A stretch of 9,654 nt of DNA from Verrucomicrobia bacterium UBA1263. GTDB lineage: Bacteria > Verrucomicrobiota > Verrucomicrobiia > Limisphaerales > UBA1412. Location of the stretch: contig DBVN01000085.1 in assembly GCA_002308515.1 (NCBI GenBank), forward strand, positions 1 through 9,654, read 5' to 3'. Made by a program: the position numbers and the translations under genes. Shown here one piece after another: positions 1 through 6,028 of this stretch. The notes under the pieces were generated by a model that saw only the letters and a list, made by a program, of their open reading frames with translations, was not told the DNA's origin and did not search any database. Numbering within the stretch: the stretch's first letter is position 1; every line of letters starts with the position of its first letter.

Positions 1-720
1 TTCCTGCAAGAGACGTGCTTTCTTTACTAAAACAGAGCTTCTTTGTCCCACAGGCATTATTTCCAATCCTCTATCACAAAGCTCTATAGCACCTTTTTTA
101 TCATTTAAATATGTCTTTATTTCAATCCACTTGGGATAAAAATTCTTATAATATGTCAATTTTTGTTTCTCATTCCAATGTGTGGTATCCTCTCTCAATT
201 TTTTATCCAGTTTTTCATAGTATTCAGAAGCCTTTTTTCTTCTTTCTGTCAATTCTTCTTCTGATAAATAATCCGGAATCCTTGCATAAATTTGAGCTAA
301 TTGTCTCAGAGTGCCCAGTTCATCATCAAAAGAATCATCATTCGATGCATTTAGCTCTAAAGACTTTTCAAATAAACTAACCGTTTTTTCAAAATCTCCT
401 TTTGATTCTATTGAGGGACTATAAAAACTGGCTGCCGTATAAAGCAATTTGCCTTTTATTTTCGGATCCGGGCAATCCTTCGCCAGTTCTTCCATTTCAA
501 TAGCACACTTGATTTTATCTATTCTATTCGTTTCACTAGCCCAATCTACAGACTTCTTGAGAAACCACTCTTTGGAATACTTCTCTTCTACCTGTTTTTG
601 TAAAAGTTCTTCCTGAGATGTTTGTGTATCTGCCGAATAGACTATTGTTTGAGAAAAAAGCACTCCTAGAGCAAAAAGAAAACAAATTGCCGTAATTAAA
701 ATTTTCTGTCTTTTTTTCAT
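1..720 (-). CDS. Exported TPR-like protein, partial (C-terminus beyond window)
   Basis: Reading the minus strand from the ATG at 720 gives 240 codons with no stop to the window edge, so the 3' end of the gene is missing. The product begins with a clear signal peptide: a basic start (MKKRQK), a hydrophobic core at about residues 7-23, and a plausible cleavage site after VYSA near residue 30. The mature part is strongly charged and helical. It contains TPR-like stretches, such as the segment with SLFEKSLELN (about residues 115-125) and one with GAIELCDRGLEI near residue 220, matching the way TPR helices carry spaced small and aromatic residues. It is probably a periplasmic or surface protein acting in protein-protein contacts; no catalytic motif is seen. 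It lies 10 bases downstream of the cysteine-containing gene on the same strand, so the two are likely co-transcribed. No Shine-Dalgarno motif precedes the start. The gene is visibly A+T-rich compared with 2763-8070. Function unknown. Confidence 0.8.
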   Translation of the reverse strand, partial: MKKRQKILITAICFLFALGVLFSQTIVYSADTQTSQEELLQKQVEEKYSKEWFLKKSVDWASETNRIDKIKCAIEMEELAKDCPDPKIKGKLLYTAASFYSPSIESKGDFEKTVSLFEKSLELNASNDDSFDDELGTLRQLAQIYARIPDYLSEEELTERRKKASEYYEKLDKKLREDTTHWNEKQKLTYYKNFYPKWIEIKTYLNDKKGAIELCDRGLEIMPVGQRSSVLVKKARLLQE

Positions 721-730
721 ATTAATTTTA

Positions 731-1366
731 TTACTGAATAATCGAACTGCCACATGAATCGGAATCTATCGCCTCATCTGTTAATGTAATAAATATTTCC
801 ATTCCTGAAGCACTTCCTGTTGCTTCTCTATAATTGTAATCAACTGTACAAGGACAAGTATCACAAATAAAATGCAAATCTGATTTTTTATATGTTCCAG
901 TTGCAGTCGTTGTTACTAATGATGTTTTACAATGTTTTATTGTTTTTGGAGAAACATTTGTTGAAACATTAACTGTCAAAGTATAACCAACCGTTTCACC
1001 TGTAGTTCCTGTTCCGCTAACTCTAGTCCCTATTTCAGCTTTAGCTATGAGTGCCGCTTTCAATGCAGCCTTTGCAGCTGCTTCTAAAGTACCAGAAATA
1101 CTCCAACAAGCTGTTGCCTCGTGGGTTTCTGTTACATTTAATGTTGCAGAATCATTACATGATGTATTAGCCAAATGGAAAAAGTTATTCACAGTTATAG
1201 CTTCTGCAACAGGCTCAGGAGTATCAGACCAATCGTATTGATGTGTGAAATCATGACCAGCATGTTCCTCTTGCAAAAGCTCTAATTTTTCTTCTTTTGT
1301 TAAACAATAGCCATTACATTGAAGTACACACAATACCGAAAACAATAATAATATTTTCTTATTCAT
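731..1366 (-). CDS. Small exported cysteine-containing protein, unknown function
   Basis: The 211-residue product has a basic N-terminus (MNKK), a hydrophobic core at residues 5-16 and probable cleavage near residues 19-22. Cys17 follows VLQ, a poor lipobox, so lipidation is unlikely but possible. The mature region has cysteines at 70, 87, 146, 168, 171, 173 and 205 (plus Cys21 near the cleavage site). Three of them cluster in CDTCPC at 168-173, which suggests disulfides in the envelope. Residues 95-112 are an Ala/Lys-rich amphipathic helix, and 115-160 are Thr/Ser/Val-rich and likely beta-stranded. I do not recognise the family. A weak AGGAAA lies a few bases before the ATG. It is the first gene of a probable two-gene minus-strand unit with the TPR-like gene 10 bases downstream, and it diverges from the MauE/DoxX-like gene. 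That neighbour could help oxidise its cysteines, but this is inference. The gene is A+T-rich. Confidence 0.75.
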   Translation of the reverse strand: MNKKILLLFSVLCVLQCNGYCLTKEEKLELLQEEHAGHDFTHQYDWSDTPEPVAEAITVNNFFHLANTSCNDSATLNVTETHEATACWSISGTLEAAAKAALKAALIAKAEIGTRVSGTGTTGETVGYTLTVNVSTNVSPKTIKHCKTSLVTTTATGTYKKSDLHFICDTCPCTVDYNYREATGSASGMEIFITLTDEAIDSDSCGSSIIQ

Positions 1367-1432
1367 AAGATATTTCCTATTATTCTTTCTAATTTAATAT
1401 TAGGCCTAAAATCTCCAAAAGAGATTATCCCC

Positions 1433-1460
1433 ATGTTAGAAAAAACAACAGAAAAGTCAA
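1433..1460 (-). promoter_or_regulatory. Candidate sigma70-type promoter for the cysteine-protein gene
   Basis: On the minus strand TTGACT (1460-1455) is followed after 16 bases by TAACAT (1438-1433). The first hexamer matches the sigma70 -35 consensus at 5 of 6 positions and the second matches -10 at 4 of 6. It would place the transcript start roughly 60 bases before the ATG at 1366. The match is seen in sequence but in A/T-rich DNA such matches arise easily. Confidence 0.3.
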
Positions 1461-1637
1461 CAAATTTTTATCAAATTTAATTTTATTCTCATTACAAACA
1501 AAATCAACATGTTATATTGTTTTAACAAATTTTGGATAAAACATTTCATTCAAGTCATAGTTTTTTAAACAGCATAACATATTAAAACAAAATTACTTTT
1601 TAAAATTTAAAAAAATTAATAGTACTAATAATAACTA

Positions 1638-1665
1638 TTGACAGGCTTATTTTTAATGTTATTTT
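1638..1665 (+). promoter_or_regulatory. Candidate sigma70-type promoter for the MauE/DoxX-like gene
   Basis: A perfect TTGACA at 1638-1643 is followed after 16 bases by TATTTT at 1660-1665 (4 of 6 to TATAAT). It is the only consensus -35 hexamer upstream of the GTG start at 1763 and would give a leader of about 90 bases. The -10 match is weak. Confidence 0.3.
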
Positions 1666-1762
1666 TCGGGTAAACCTATATCTACTATAGGTGATACTTT
1701 AGAGATTTTTAAATCTTATAATTGCTTATATTGAAATTTTATATATTGAGAATACTTGAAAA

Positions 1763-2194
1763 GTGAAAAGAATAATTCTTTATTCCTCAGGATTTTTCCT
1801 GCTCCTAACTGCATTATTAAAAGTGATGGCACTTTTAGCAAATGATGAATATCTTCAAAATACGGATAAACTCTTGGGCGTAAAAAATATTTATATATTA
1901 TGGGTAATCATGCTGTGTGAACTATTCACTGTATGGCTGATTTTGATCAAACCATGGGAACGCCTGACCTTTATCTGCATTTTTCTTCTTGGTACCGGAT
2001 TTATCATTTATCGTGTCACCAGCAAACTGGGTGGATTCGCGGCTACATGCCCCTGTATTGGCAATATGGGAAAAGCATTAGGATTATCGCCACAAACCGA
2101 GGGATTTATTTTGAGTTTTATCGCGACGTGGCTCTTTATCAGCGGAGCGCTGTTGTTGTGGTATAAACCGTTTCGGTTGAATGTAAAACATTAA
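1763..2194 (+). CDS. MauE/DoxX-like redox-associated membrane protein
   Basis: The 143-residue protein has four likely membrane helices (about residues 5-25, 43-63, 66-86 and 114-133). Between helices three and four lies Thr-Cys-Pro-Cys-Ile-Gly (residues 95-100), with Cys96 and Cys98. This layout is that of MauE/DoxX-type proteins, which carry a similar C-x-C-(F/I/L)-G motif; MauE is known to be needed for disulfide formation in methylamine dehydrogenase. A role in thiol oxidation or electron transfer at the membrane is therefore likely but not proven. The GTG start is chosen because a TGA lies two codons upstream in frame and the first helix begins at residue 4; the next Met (22) would delete it. 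Two further cysteines, 52 and 72, lie in membrane helices. The divergent cysteine-containing exported protein is a candidate client. A small AACCG-ttt-CGGTT hairpin lies in the last codons (2166-2178). Confidence 0.7.
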   Translation: MKRIILYSSGFFLLLTALLKVMALLANDEYLQNTDKLLGVKNIYILWVIMLCELFTVWLILIKPWERLTFICIFLLGTGFIIYRVTSKLGGFAATCPCIGNMGKALGLSPQTEGFILSFIATWLFISGALLLWYKPFRLNVKH

Positions 2195-2389
2195 AAAACG
2201 GCTCTGTTACCCCATCGAGGGTTTTACAATGAATCCCGTTCCGGGTTAATAAAATGGAGCCATGCTGTGCATGGCTCTGCAATCGTAAAATCCCGGAGGG
2301 ATTCATTCTGAAACCCCGTAGGGGTGATAGGATAATAGCCGGGGGTGAGCGAAGCGTAACCCTCGGTAACGGTTCCCCCTCCAATCAAA

Positions 2390-2484
2390 GTCCCGACGGG
2401 ACGACAGAGCGAATTAAAAAGATATGCACAGATATTTTTATTATGAAGGTAGTAGTTTTTCGGCTCTGTCGTCGCCTTCGGGAC
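2390..2484. repeat. Long imperfect inverted repeat pair
   Basis: The 21 bases at 2390-2410 are the near-exact reverse complement of 2463-2484: 11 bases (GCTCTGTCGTC) match exactly at the inner ends, and the outer ends both carry CGGGAC. The 52-base spacer is A/T-rich. Each arm also contains its own small hairpin. This is how two REP units in head-to-head orientation look, as mobilised by RAYT transposases. Confidence 0.65.
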
Positions 2485-2506
2485 TTAAACAGGTGTTTGA
2501 TGTCAA

Positions 2507-2535
2507 GCAGGGATTTCGCTTCGCTTCATCCCTGC
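2507..2535. repeat. Palindrome with TTCGC-repeat loop
   Basis: GCAGGGAT (2507-2514) and ATCCCTGC (2528-2535) form a perfect 8-bp stem; the 13-base loop is built of overlapping TTCGC words. It closes the palindrome cluster on the right and could act as a transcription block or as another repeat unit. Confidence 0.6.
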
Positions 2536-2540
2536 CTGTA

Positions 2541-2762
2541 ATCTGGCCGTCCTTTCAGAACTTTATAATGGAGACGCGAGAATCTCAAAGACGCAAAGAC
2601 GCGCGGGTCGCGCGTATCTACTGAACATATTGATTTTTAACAATTTATCTACCTTTATGCGTGTTCATCCATAGTTCTTTTAATACCATCCCTAGTTCCT
2701 AAAATTGCCATAATTGCCACAGAGTGTTTTGAGCCGGAAACGTCTTCTGTATCATCGCTGCC
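2541..2762. other. Spacer upstream of capsid cassette
   Basis: There is no gene. It holds a perfect ACGCGCG-ggt-CGCGCGT hairpin (2599-2615) preceded by CAAAGACGCAAAGACGC, and a tandem AATTGCCA word (2703-2710 and 2712-2719). TATCAT at 2750-2755 is a good -10 box, with only a weak TTGAGC 15 bases before it. If that promoter is used, the transcript would begin at about 2762, and translation from the ATG at 2802 would be more natural than from 2763. Confidence 0.4.
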
Positions 2763-3353
2763 ATGTTTTTACACGAAACGCCCGCGCTCACCGGGCCAAA
2801 GATGAGCCATGAAAATACCGAGCCTTCACACGAAGCTCACCAAACCGGTACCCTGAAGGATACCCAACCAATAGATACCCGCGCCGGACTGCTGTCCCGC
2901 CTGAGCGGATTCTTCCGCCGCCGGAACAGGATCCGTCTGGCCAATGAAAACGCGCGTCACGGCTACGCGATCACCAAGTACAGCACTGGCAGCATCAGCC
3001 AGCGCTGGCTGCTGGGTCAGCTGCACACCGACACCACCCAGATCAAACCCTGCGCTCTGGCCTCGGCCATGCCGCTGGGCATCATCACCGATGAAGCCTC
3101 CGCGGCCGGTGAAACTGTCGCCGTGGAACTGCTCGGCGCGATACCGGGAACCATCCGCGCGGTCGCCGCCGGAGCCGTTTACGCCGGTGAGGCCGTCTAT
3201 ACCGCGGCTTCGGGCCGTGTCCAATCCCTGCCCAGCGCGGCCGGGACCTATTACCAGGTCGGTGTCAGTCTGACCGCCGCCGCTGCCAGCGGGGACGAGA
3301 TCGAGATCATCACCTGTGTTCCCCGTAAACTCGTTGTCGAACAACCTGTCTAA
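2763..3353 (+). CDS. Phage head decoration-like protein (DUF2190-like)
   Basis: The 196-residue protein has a hydrophilic N-terminus (1-45), a basic stretch at 52-58 (RRRNRIR), and from about residue 74 a Gly/Ala/Val-rich beta domain. Its run of features (an ALASAMPLG.ITDEA segment near 98-112, AGETVAVELLGA..GT.RAVAAGAV at 115-139, AGEAVYTAASG at 141-151, and a GTYYQVGVSL..AAA.GD.IE..TCVPR ending) matches the DUF2190-type capsid decoration/stabilising proteins encoded next to major capsid genes in tailed phages. Position and order agree: the capsid-like gene starts 14 bases after its stop. The start is uncertain: ATG at 2763, or ATG at 2802 (residue 14), with no Shine-Dalgarno at either. Codon use resembles the G+C-rich host-like genes downstream rather than the A+T-rich left end. 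No phage packaging gene lies alongside. Function assigned from recalled family pattern, not from a search. Confidence 0.65.
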   Translation: MFLHETPALTGPKMSHENTEPSHEAHQTGTLKDTQPIDTRAGLLSRLSGFFRRRNRIRLANENARHGYAITKYSTGSISQRWLLGQLHTDTTQIKPCALASAMPLGIITDEASAAGETVAVELLGAIPGTIRAVAAGAVYAGEAVYTAASGRVQSLPSAAGTYYQVGVSLTAAAASGDEIEIITCVPRKLVVEQPV

Positions 3354-3367
3354 CCCCTATCAACAGA

Positions 3368-4327
3368 ATGAATATGAATATCGAAAACTATCAAGAATTA
3401 CAGCCCGGCCGGATCGCTCTGGCCAATACCTCCCGCTTCGACGAAGCCTACCTCAGCGAACCCCTGACCGCCTACGCGGTCGGCTGGAGCGATGACGGCG
3501 TTCTTCAGGCCGACCTGGACTTTGTGGCTCCGTCCGTCCTGGTGCCCAGACGCTTTGAATACCGCAAAGCCGATAACAATGACGAATTCCTGGAAGAGAA
3601 AGAAGACATCCGTGCCATTGGCGCTGACTTCCGCAGGGTCGAACCCAGCGGCGAGATCGTCCTGAACAAAACCTACAACAAAGGCCTGACCATGAGAGTG
3701 GATCTGGATCAGGTCAGCGGCATCCTCAACTGGCGGCAGCTGACCGTGGCTAAACTGCTGCGCCGTCTGCTGCGTGCCGAGCTCAAACGGGCCATCACCT
3801 TGCTCTATGACTCCGCCACAGTCACTTCCGTCACCTGGAGCGGAGCCAGCGGCGAGGATCCCGACATGGATCTGATCACTGCTCTGCTGGGTGCGGCCAA
3901 CAGCTCCGGTGTCAAACCCAACCGCGTCTTCTTTGGCGATTCTTCCTGGGCGGCGCGCTGTCTTTCCCTGCGTGCCCAGTCCACCGCGGGCGGTTTCGCC
4001 TCTGCCACCATGACCCCGCAGATGCTGGCCGGTCTGGTAGGAGTGGATGAGATCCGCGTCTGCACCCAGCGCCGTCAGTCCACCGCCTCTACCAAGGCCG
4101 GTTTCGCGGAGAATCAGGTCCTGCTCTTCAGCGCCGACAGCCATCTCTCCACGGAAGATCCCAGCAACATCAAGCGCTTCGTGACTCCCTGCCAGGACGG
4201 CTCCCTCTACCGTGTCTATGAACAGGCCGTCACCAGCAAGATCACCGACATCACCGTGGAACACTACTCCAATATCGTCATCACCTCTTCACCGGGGATC
4301 GCGGTACTGGCTGTAACCACCTCCTAG
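3368..4327 (+). CDS. HK97-type phage major capsid protein-like
   Basis: The 319-residue protein has the size and pattern of a family of tailed-phage major capsid proteins. The N-terminal LTAYAVGW.DD..LQADLDF.AP (about 34-56) is followed by RRFEY.KADN..EF (62-75), DIRAIGADF.RVE (80-92), a NKTYNKGLT.RVDLDQV segment (99-115), an Arg-rich helix with LLRRLLRAELKRA (130-142), a central PNRVFFGDSSW (185-195) and a C-terminal DPSNIKRFV..C...LYRVYEQ...K.TDITVEHYSNIV. These landmarks are what I recall for phage coat proteins; no scaffold or protease region is present. The gene follows the decoration-like gene by 14 bases and is closed by a strong terminator, so the two form one short transcription unit. 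There is no sign of truncation. No terminase, portal or tail gene is in the window, so it is either a remnant, a domesticated cassette, or part of a scattered prophage. The next Met (residue 3) is an alternative start. Confidence 0.75.
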   Translation: MNMNIENYQELQPGRIALANTSRFDEAYLSEPLTAYAVGWSDDGVLQADLDFVAPSVLVPRRFEYRKADNNDEFLEEKEDIRAIGADFRRVEPSGEIVLNKTYNKGLTMRVDLDQVSGILNWRQLTVAKLLRRLLRAELKRAITLLYDSATVTSVTWSGASGEDPDMDLITALLGAANSSGVKPNRVFFGDSSWAARCLSLRAQSTAGGFASATMTPQMLAGLVGVDEIRVCTQRRQSTASTKAGFAENQVLLFSADSHLSTEDPSNIKRFVTPCQDGSLYRVYEQAVTSKITDITVEHYSNIVITSSPGIAVLAVTTS

Positions 4328-4341
4328 TCAAAAACTAAAAC

Positions 4342-4393
4342 AAACCCCGTGAGCCTTCACCAAAAAGGATCACGGGGTTTCTTGTTATTGTTT
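4342..4393. terminator. Rho-independent, probably bidirectional terminator
   Basis: AAACCCCGTGA (4342-4352) pairs perfectly with TCACGGGGTTT (4370-4380); an inner CCTT/AAGG adds four pairs. On the plus strand the stem runs into CTTGTTATTGTTTC, and on the minus strand into GTTTTAGTTTTTGA. It sits between the convergent capsid gene and DUF1294 gene and can serve both. Confidence 0.85.
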
Positions 4394-4402
4394 CAGAACG
4401 GG

Positions 4403-4744
4403 TTACGGATTTTTCATCTTCCAATAAACCAGCCCGCCGATAATCAGTATCTGGAGGATGACGACTGTGTAAAACACTCGGTTAAAGGAAGATTTGCTCC
4501 GCTTGTGACCAATGATGACCTCACCCAGCAGGACAGCCGGGCTGGCACCCAGAGCCGCGTAAAAGTGGAGTGTGTTCTCCGGCGTTCTCCACCAGCCTTT
4601 TACGGCGGAAAGCTTATCCAACGCAAAAACAAGGAACGTCCACACGTTGACCACCGCGGCATAAACCAAAACCCAAACCGGCTCTTTGAGATACAACAAA
4701 CAGATCCCGGCAAAGATCACCAAACCCAGAAATACTCGCATCAT
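4403..4744 (-). CDS. DUF1294 family small membrane protein
   Basis: From the ATG at 4744 the product is 113 residues with three or four membrane helices: one near the N-terminus (RVFLGLVIFAGICLLYL), one spanning VWVLVYAAVVNVWTFLVFA, a weaker Ala/Leu-rich one, and a C-terminal one (VVILQILIIGGLVYW). Family marks of DUF1294 are seen: the F-A-L-D-K motif followed by a short basic loop with WWRTPENTLHF, then a LGASPAVLLGE stretch and a HK-rich loop before the last helix. The role of the family is unknown; it is an inner-membrane protein. A GTG at 4783 would add 13 residues, but the ATG pair at 4744/4741 directly precedes the first helix and is preferred. It is convergent with the capsid cassette and diverges from the GrpE-like gene 141 bases away. 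Opposite-strand open frames here are shadows. Confidence 0.75.
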   Translation of the reverse strand: MMRVFLGLVIFAGICLLYLKEPVWVLVYAAVVNVWTFLVFALDKLSAVKGWWRTPENTLHFYAALGASPAVLLGEVIIGHKRSKSSFNRVFYTVVILQILIIGGLVYWKMKNP

Positions 4745-4885
4745 AACAAATCTATTTTCTGACAGCACACTTCGCGCCGCCACACAGGCTAAAAAACTCT
4801 CATTACGAAATCAAGACACTTCCCCGAAAATCTTTTCCGTTATAAAAAACTTCACAATTTCCCTCATAAAGGGTAGCATCAGGCG

Positions 4886-6019
4886 ATGAATGAATTTCAG
4901 AAGACGACTCCGTCAACGGCTTCGACAACCTCTTCGGTCAACAAGATGCCCTTCTATGTGGCCGACGCGGTACTGATCCTGGCCGCTATTTGTATTCTCG
5001 CGTTCGCGAAACACCCTCTGGGCGGTTCAGCCTGCTGGGCACTGGCCATTATTTTGGGCTGCGGTGCCTGGATAGCGATCCTGCCCTGGTTCCAGGAAAA
5101 CAAAAACAATGCCGCGCTCTCCCAGCTGGACGGTCTCCGCAGCGTGGGCGAGTGCATCCAGCAGATGAACACCTTCTCCGCCGGCATGAACAGTGCCATT
5201 GCCTCGCTGGCCAACGTCCAGAAAATGACCGAAGCCTCCGCCAGAGCCGCTTCCGAGGCAGAAAATAAGATCGTGGCTCATTCTCAGGACTTTGCGGAGC
5301 GCATATCCAAGGCGGTCAGCTATGAGAAAAGCTCCCTGCAAATGCAGATAGACAAGCTCCGCCGCGCCGAGGACGACTGGATCCATACCGGCATCGGCAT
5401 CATGGATCATGTGCTGGCCCTCAGCAACGCGGGCATCCAGTCCGGCAAACCAGAGATCGCGGAACAGATGCGTCATTTCCGCGGAGCCTGTCTGGAATTC
5501 GCCGCGCGGGCGGGACTCCAGCCGTTCCTGCCGGCTCCGACCGATACTTATGACCCGGAAAAACATGTCCTGCCTCCTAATACACCGACCCCGGATCCCA
5601 GCACCAAGATCAGCCGGGTGCTCGCTCCGGGCTTCAACTACCAGGGACAACTGATTCGCAAAGCGATGGTTCTGGCAGAAAACATTGAATTTACCCAGGG
5701 CGAGGCAAAAATGCCGTCAGATGCTCCCGTGATGACTCAGAGCAACATGGAAAACACCTTCTCTTCCAGCAGCTCCGCTCCCGTGGAAGAACCGGCTCCC
5801 GAAGAAGCCGCGCCTGTCACCGAACAAGCCCCGGAAATACCGCAGGAACCTCTGCCGCCGGAACCGGCCGAACCTTCTGATGAACAGCAGGAACAAGCTC
5901 CTGCCGAAGCGGATACATCCGATCTCTTCCGTCAGGAATCCTTTGAAAGCATCCTGAACGAAACGCCTCAGCCGGAAACACCCAAAAACCCCGAAGAGAA
6001 TAATCAACTTCCCCTTTAA
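4886..6019 (+). CDS. Membrane-anchored GrpE-like protein with acidic Pro/Glu tail
   Basis: The 377-residue protein begins with a Ser/Thr-rich segment, then two membrane helices (about 24-41 and 49-68). A helical, probably coiled-coil part (75-160) follows. Residues about 155-267 match GrpE: a helix with LRRAEDDW....GIGIMDHVLAL (cf. GrpE LLPVLDNLERAL), then GLQPF...TDTYDPEKHVL (cf. GEPFDPNLHEAV), and a closing ISRVLAPGFNYQGQLIRKAMVLA (cf. VVEVLQKGYTLNGRVLRPAMV). GrpE is the nucleotide exchange factor of DnaK; normal GrpE is soluble and about 200 residues. Residues 270-377 form a Pro/Glu/Ala-rich acidic tail, likely disordered. It is probably a GrpE paralogue on the cytoplasmic side of the membrane, not the main GrpE, since no dnaK or dnaJ is nearby. 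It is the first gene of the right-hand run; the sugar kinase begins 9 bases after its stop. A small CCCT/AGGG hairpin lies at 4861-4873 just before the start. Confidence 0.65.
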   Translation: MNEFQKTTPSTASTTSSVNKMPFYVADAVLILAAICILAFAKHPLGGSACWALAIILGCGAWIAILPWFQENKNNAALSQLDGLRSVGECIQQMNTFSAGMNSAIASLANVQKMTEASARAASEAENKIVAHSQDFAERISKAVSYEKSSLQMQIDKLRRAEDDWIHTGIGIMDHVLALSNAGIQSGKPEIAEQMRHFRGACLEFAARAGLQPFLPAPTDTYDPEKHVLPPNTPTPDPSTKISRVLAPGFNYQGQLIRKAMVLAENIEFTQGEAKMPSDAPVMTQSNMENTFSSSSSAPVEEPAPEEAAPVTEQAPEIPQEPLPPEPAEPSDEQQEQAPAEADTSDLFRQESFESILNETPQPETPKNPEENNQLPL

Positions 6020-6028
6020 TAAATCGCT

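Larger units (their letters stand above)
1367..1762. promoter_or_regulatory. A/T-rich divergent intergenic region
   Basis: This 396-base gene-free stretch is very A+T-rich and separates two divergent genes, so promoters for both should lie here. No convincing small gene or RNA is visible. A short palindrome, AGATTT-tt-AAATCT at 1703-1716, sits about 47 bases before the GTG start at 1763 and could be an operator or chance in A/T-rich sequence. Candidate promoters for each direction are listed separately. Confidence 0.5.
2199..2540. repeat. Cluster of REP-like palindromes
   Basis: This gene-free stretch is packed with short hairpins, mostly with three-base loops: ACCC/GGGT (2209-2222), GAGCCATGC-tgt-GCATGGCTC (2257-2277), AATCCC-gga-GGGATT (2289-2303), ACCCC-gta-GGGGT (2313-2325), CCGGGGGT/ACCCTCGG around a GCGAAGC core (2339-2366), GTCCC-gac-GGGAC (2390-2402) and GCAGGGAT/ATCCCTGC (2507-2535). 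The word GGCTCTG recurs at 2200, 2274 and 2462. Such runs resemble the repetitive extragenic palindromes that REP-associated tyrosine transposases (TnpA_REP/RAYT) spread in many genomes; this origin is an inference and no transposase is in the window. The region may also end transcription from the MauE-like gene. Open frames here are by-products of the repeats. Confidence 0.75.

Noticed and set aside
111..380. Plus-strand open frame of 89 codons
   Set aside because: It lies opposite the partial TPR-like gene, which is open along all 240 codons and starts with a signal peptide.
2199..2540. Possible CRISPR array
   Set aside because: The palindromes differ from each other and have no regular repeat-spacer period.
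2139..2624. Three short open frames within the palindrome region
   Set aside because: They read through the repeat units, overlap on both strands and show no protein-like pattern; such frames are usual by-products of REP-like clusters.
3398..4264. Long minus-strand open frame of 288 codons
   Set aside because: It is antisense to the capsid-like gene and arises from G+C-biased third positions; the Gly/Asp/Gln-rich product resembles no family.
3368..4327. Encapsulin instead of phage capsid
   Set aside because: The sequence landmarks match phage coat proteins, the neighbour is a decoration-like protein, and no encapsulin cargo gene such as a ferritin-like protein or peroxidase is adjacent.
4349..4762. 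Plus-strand open frame of 137 codons
   Set aside because: It begins inside the terminator stem and is antisense to the DUF1294 gene, whose membrane helices and family motifs are clear.
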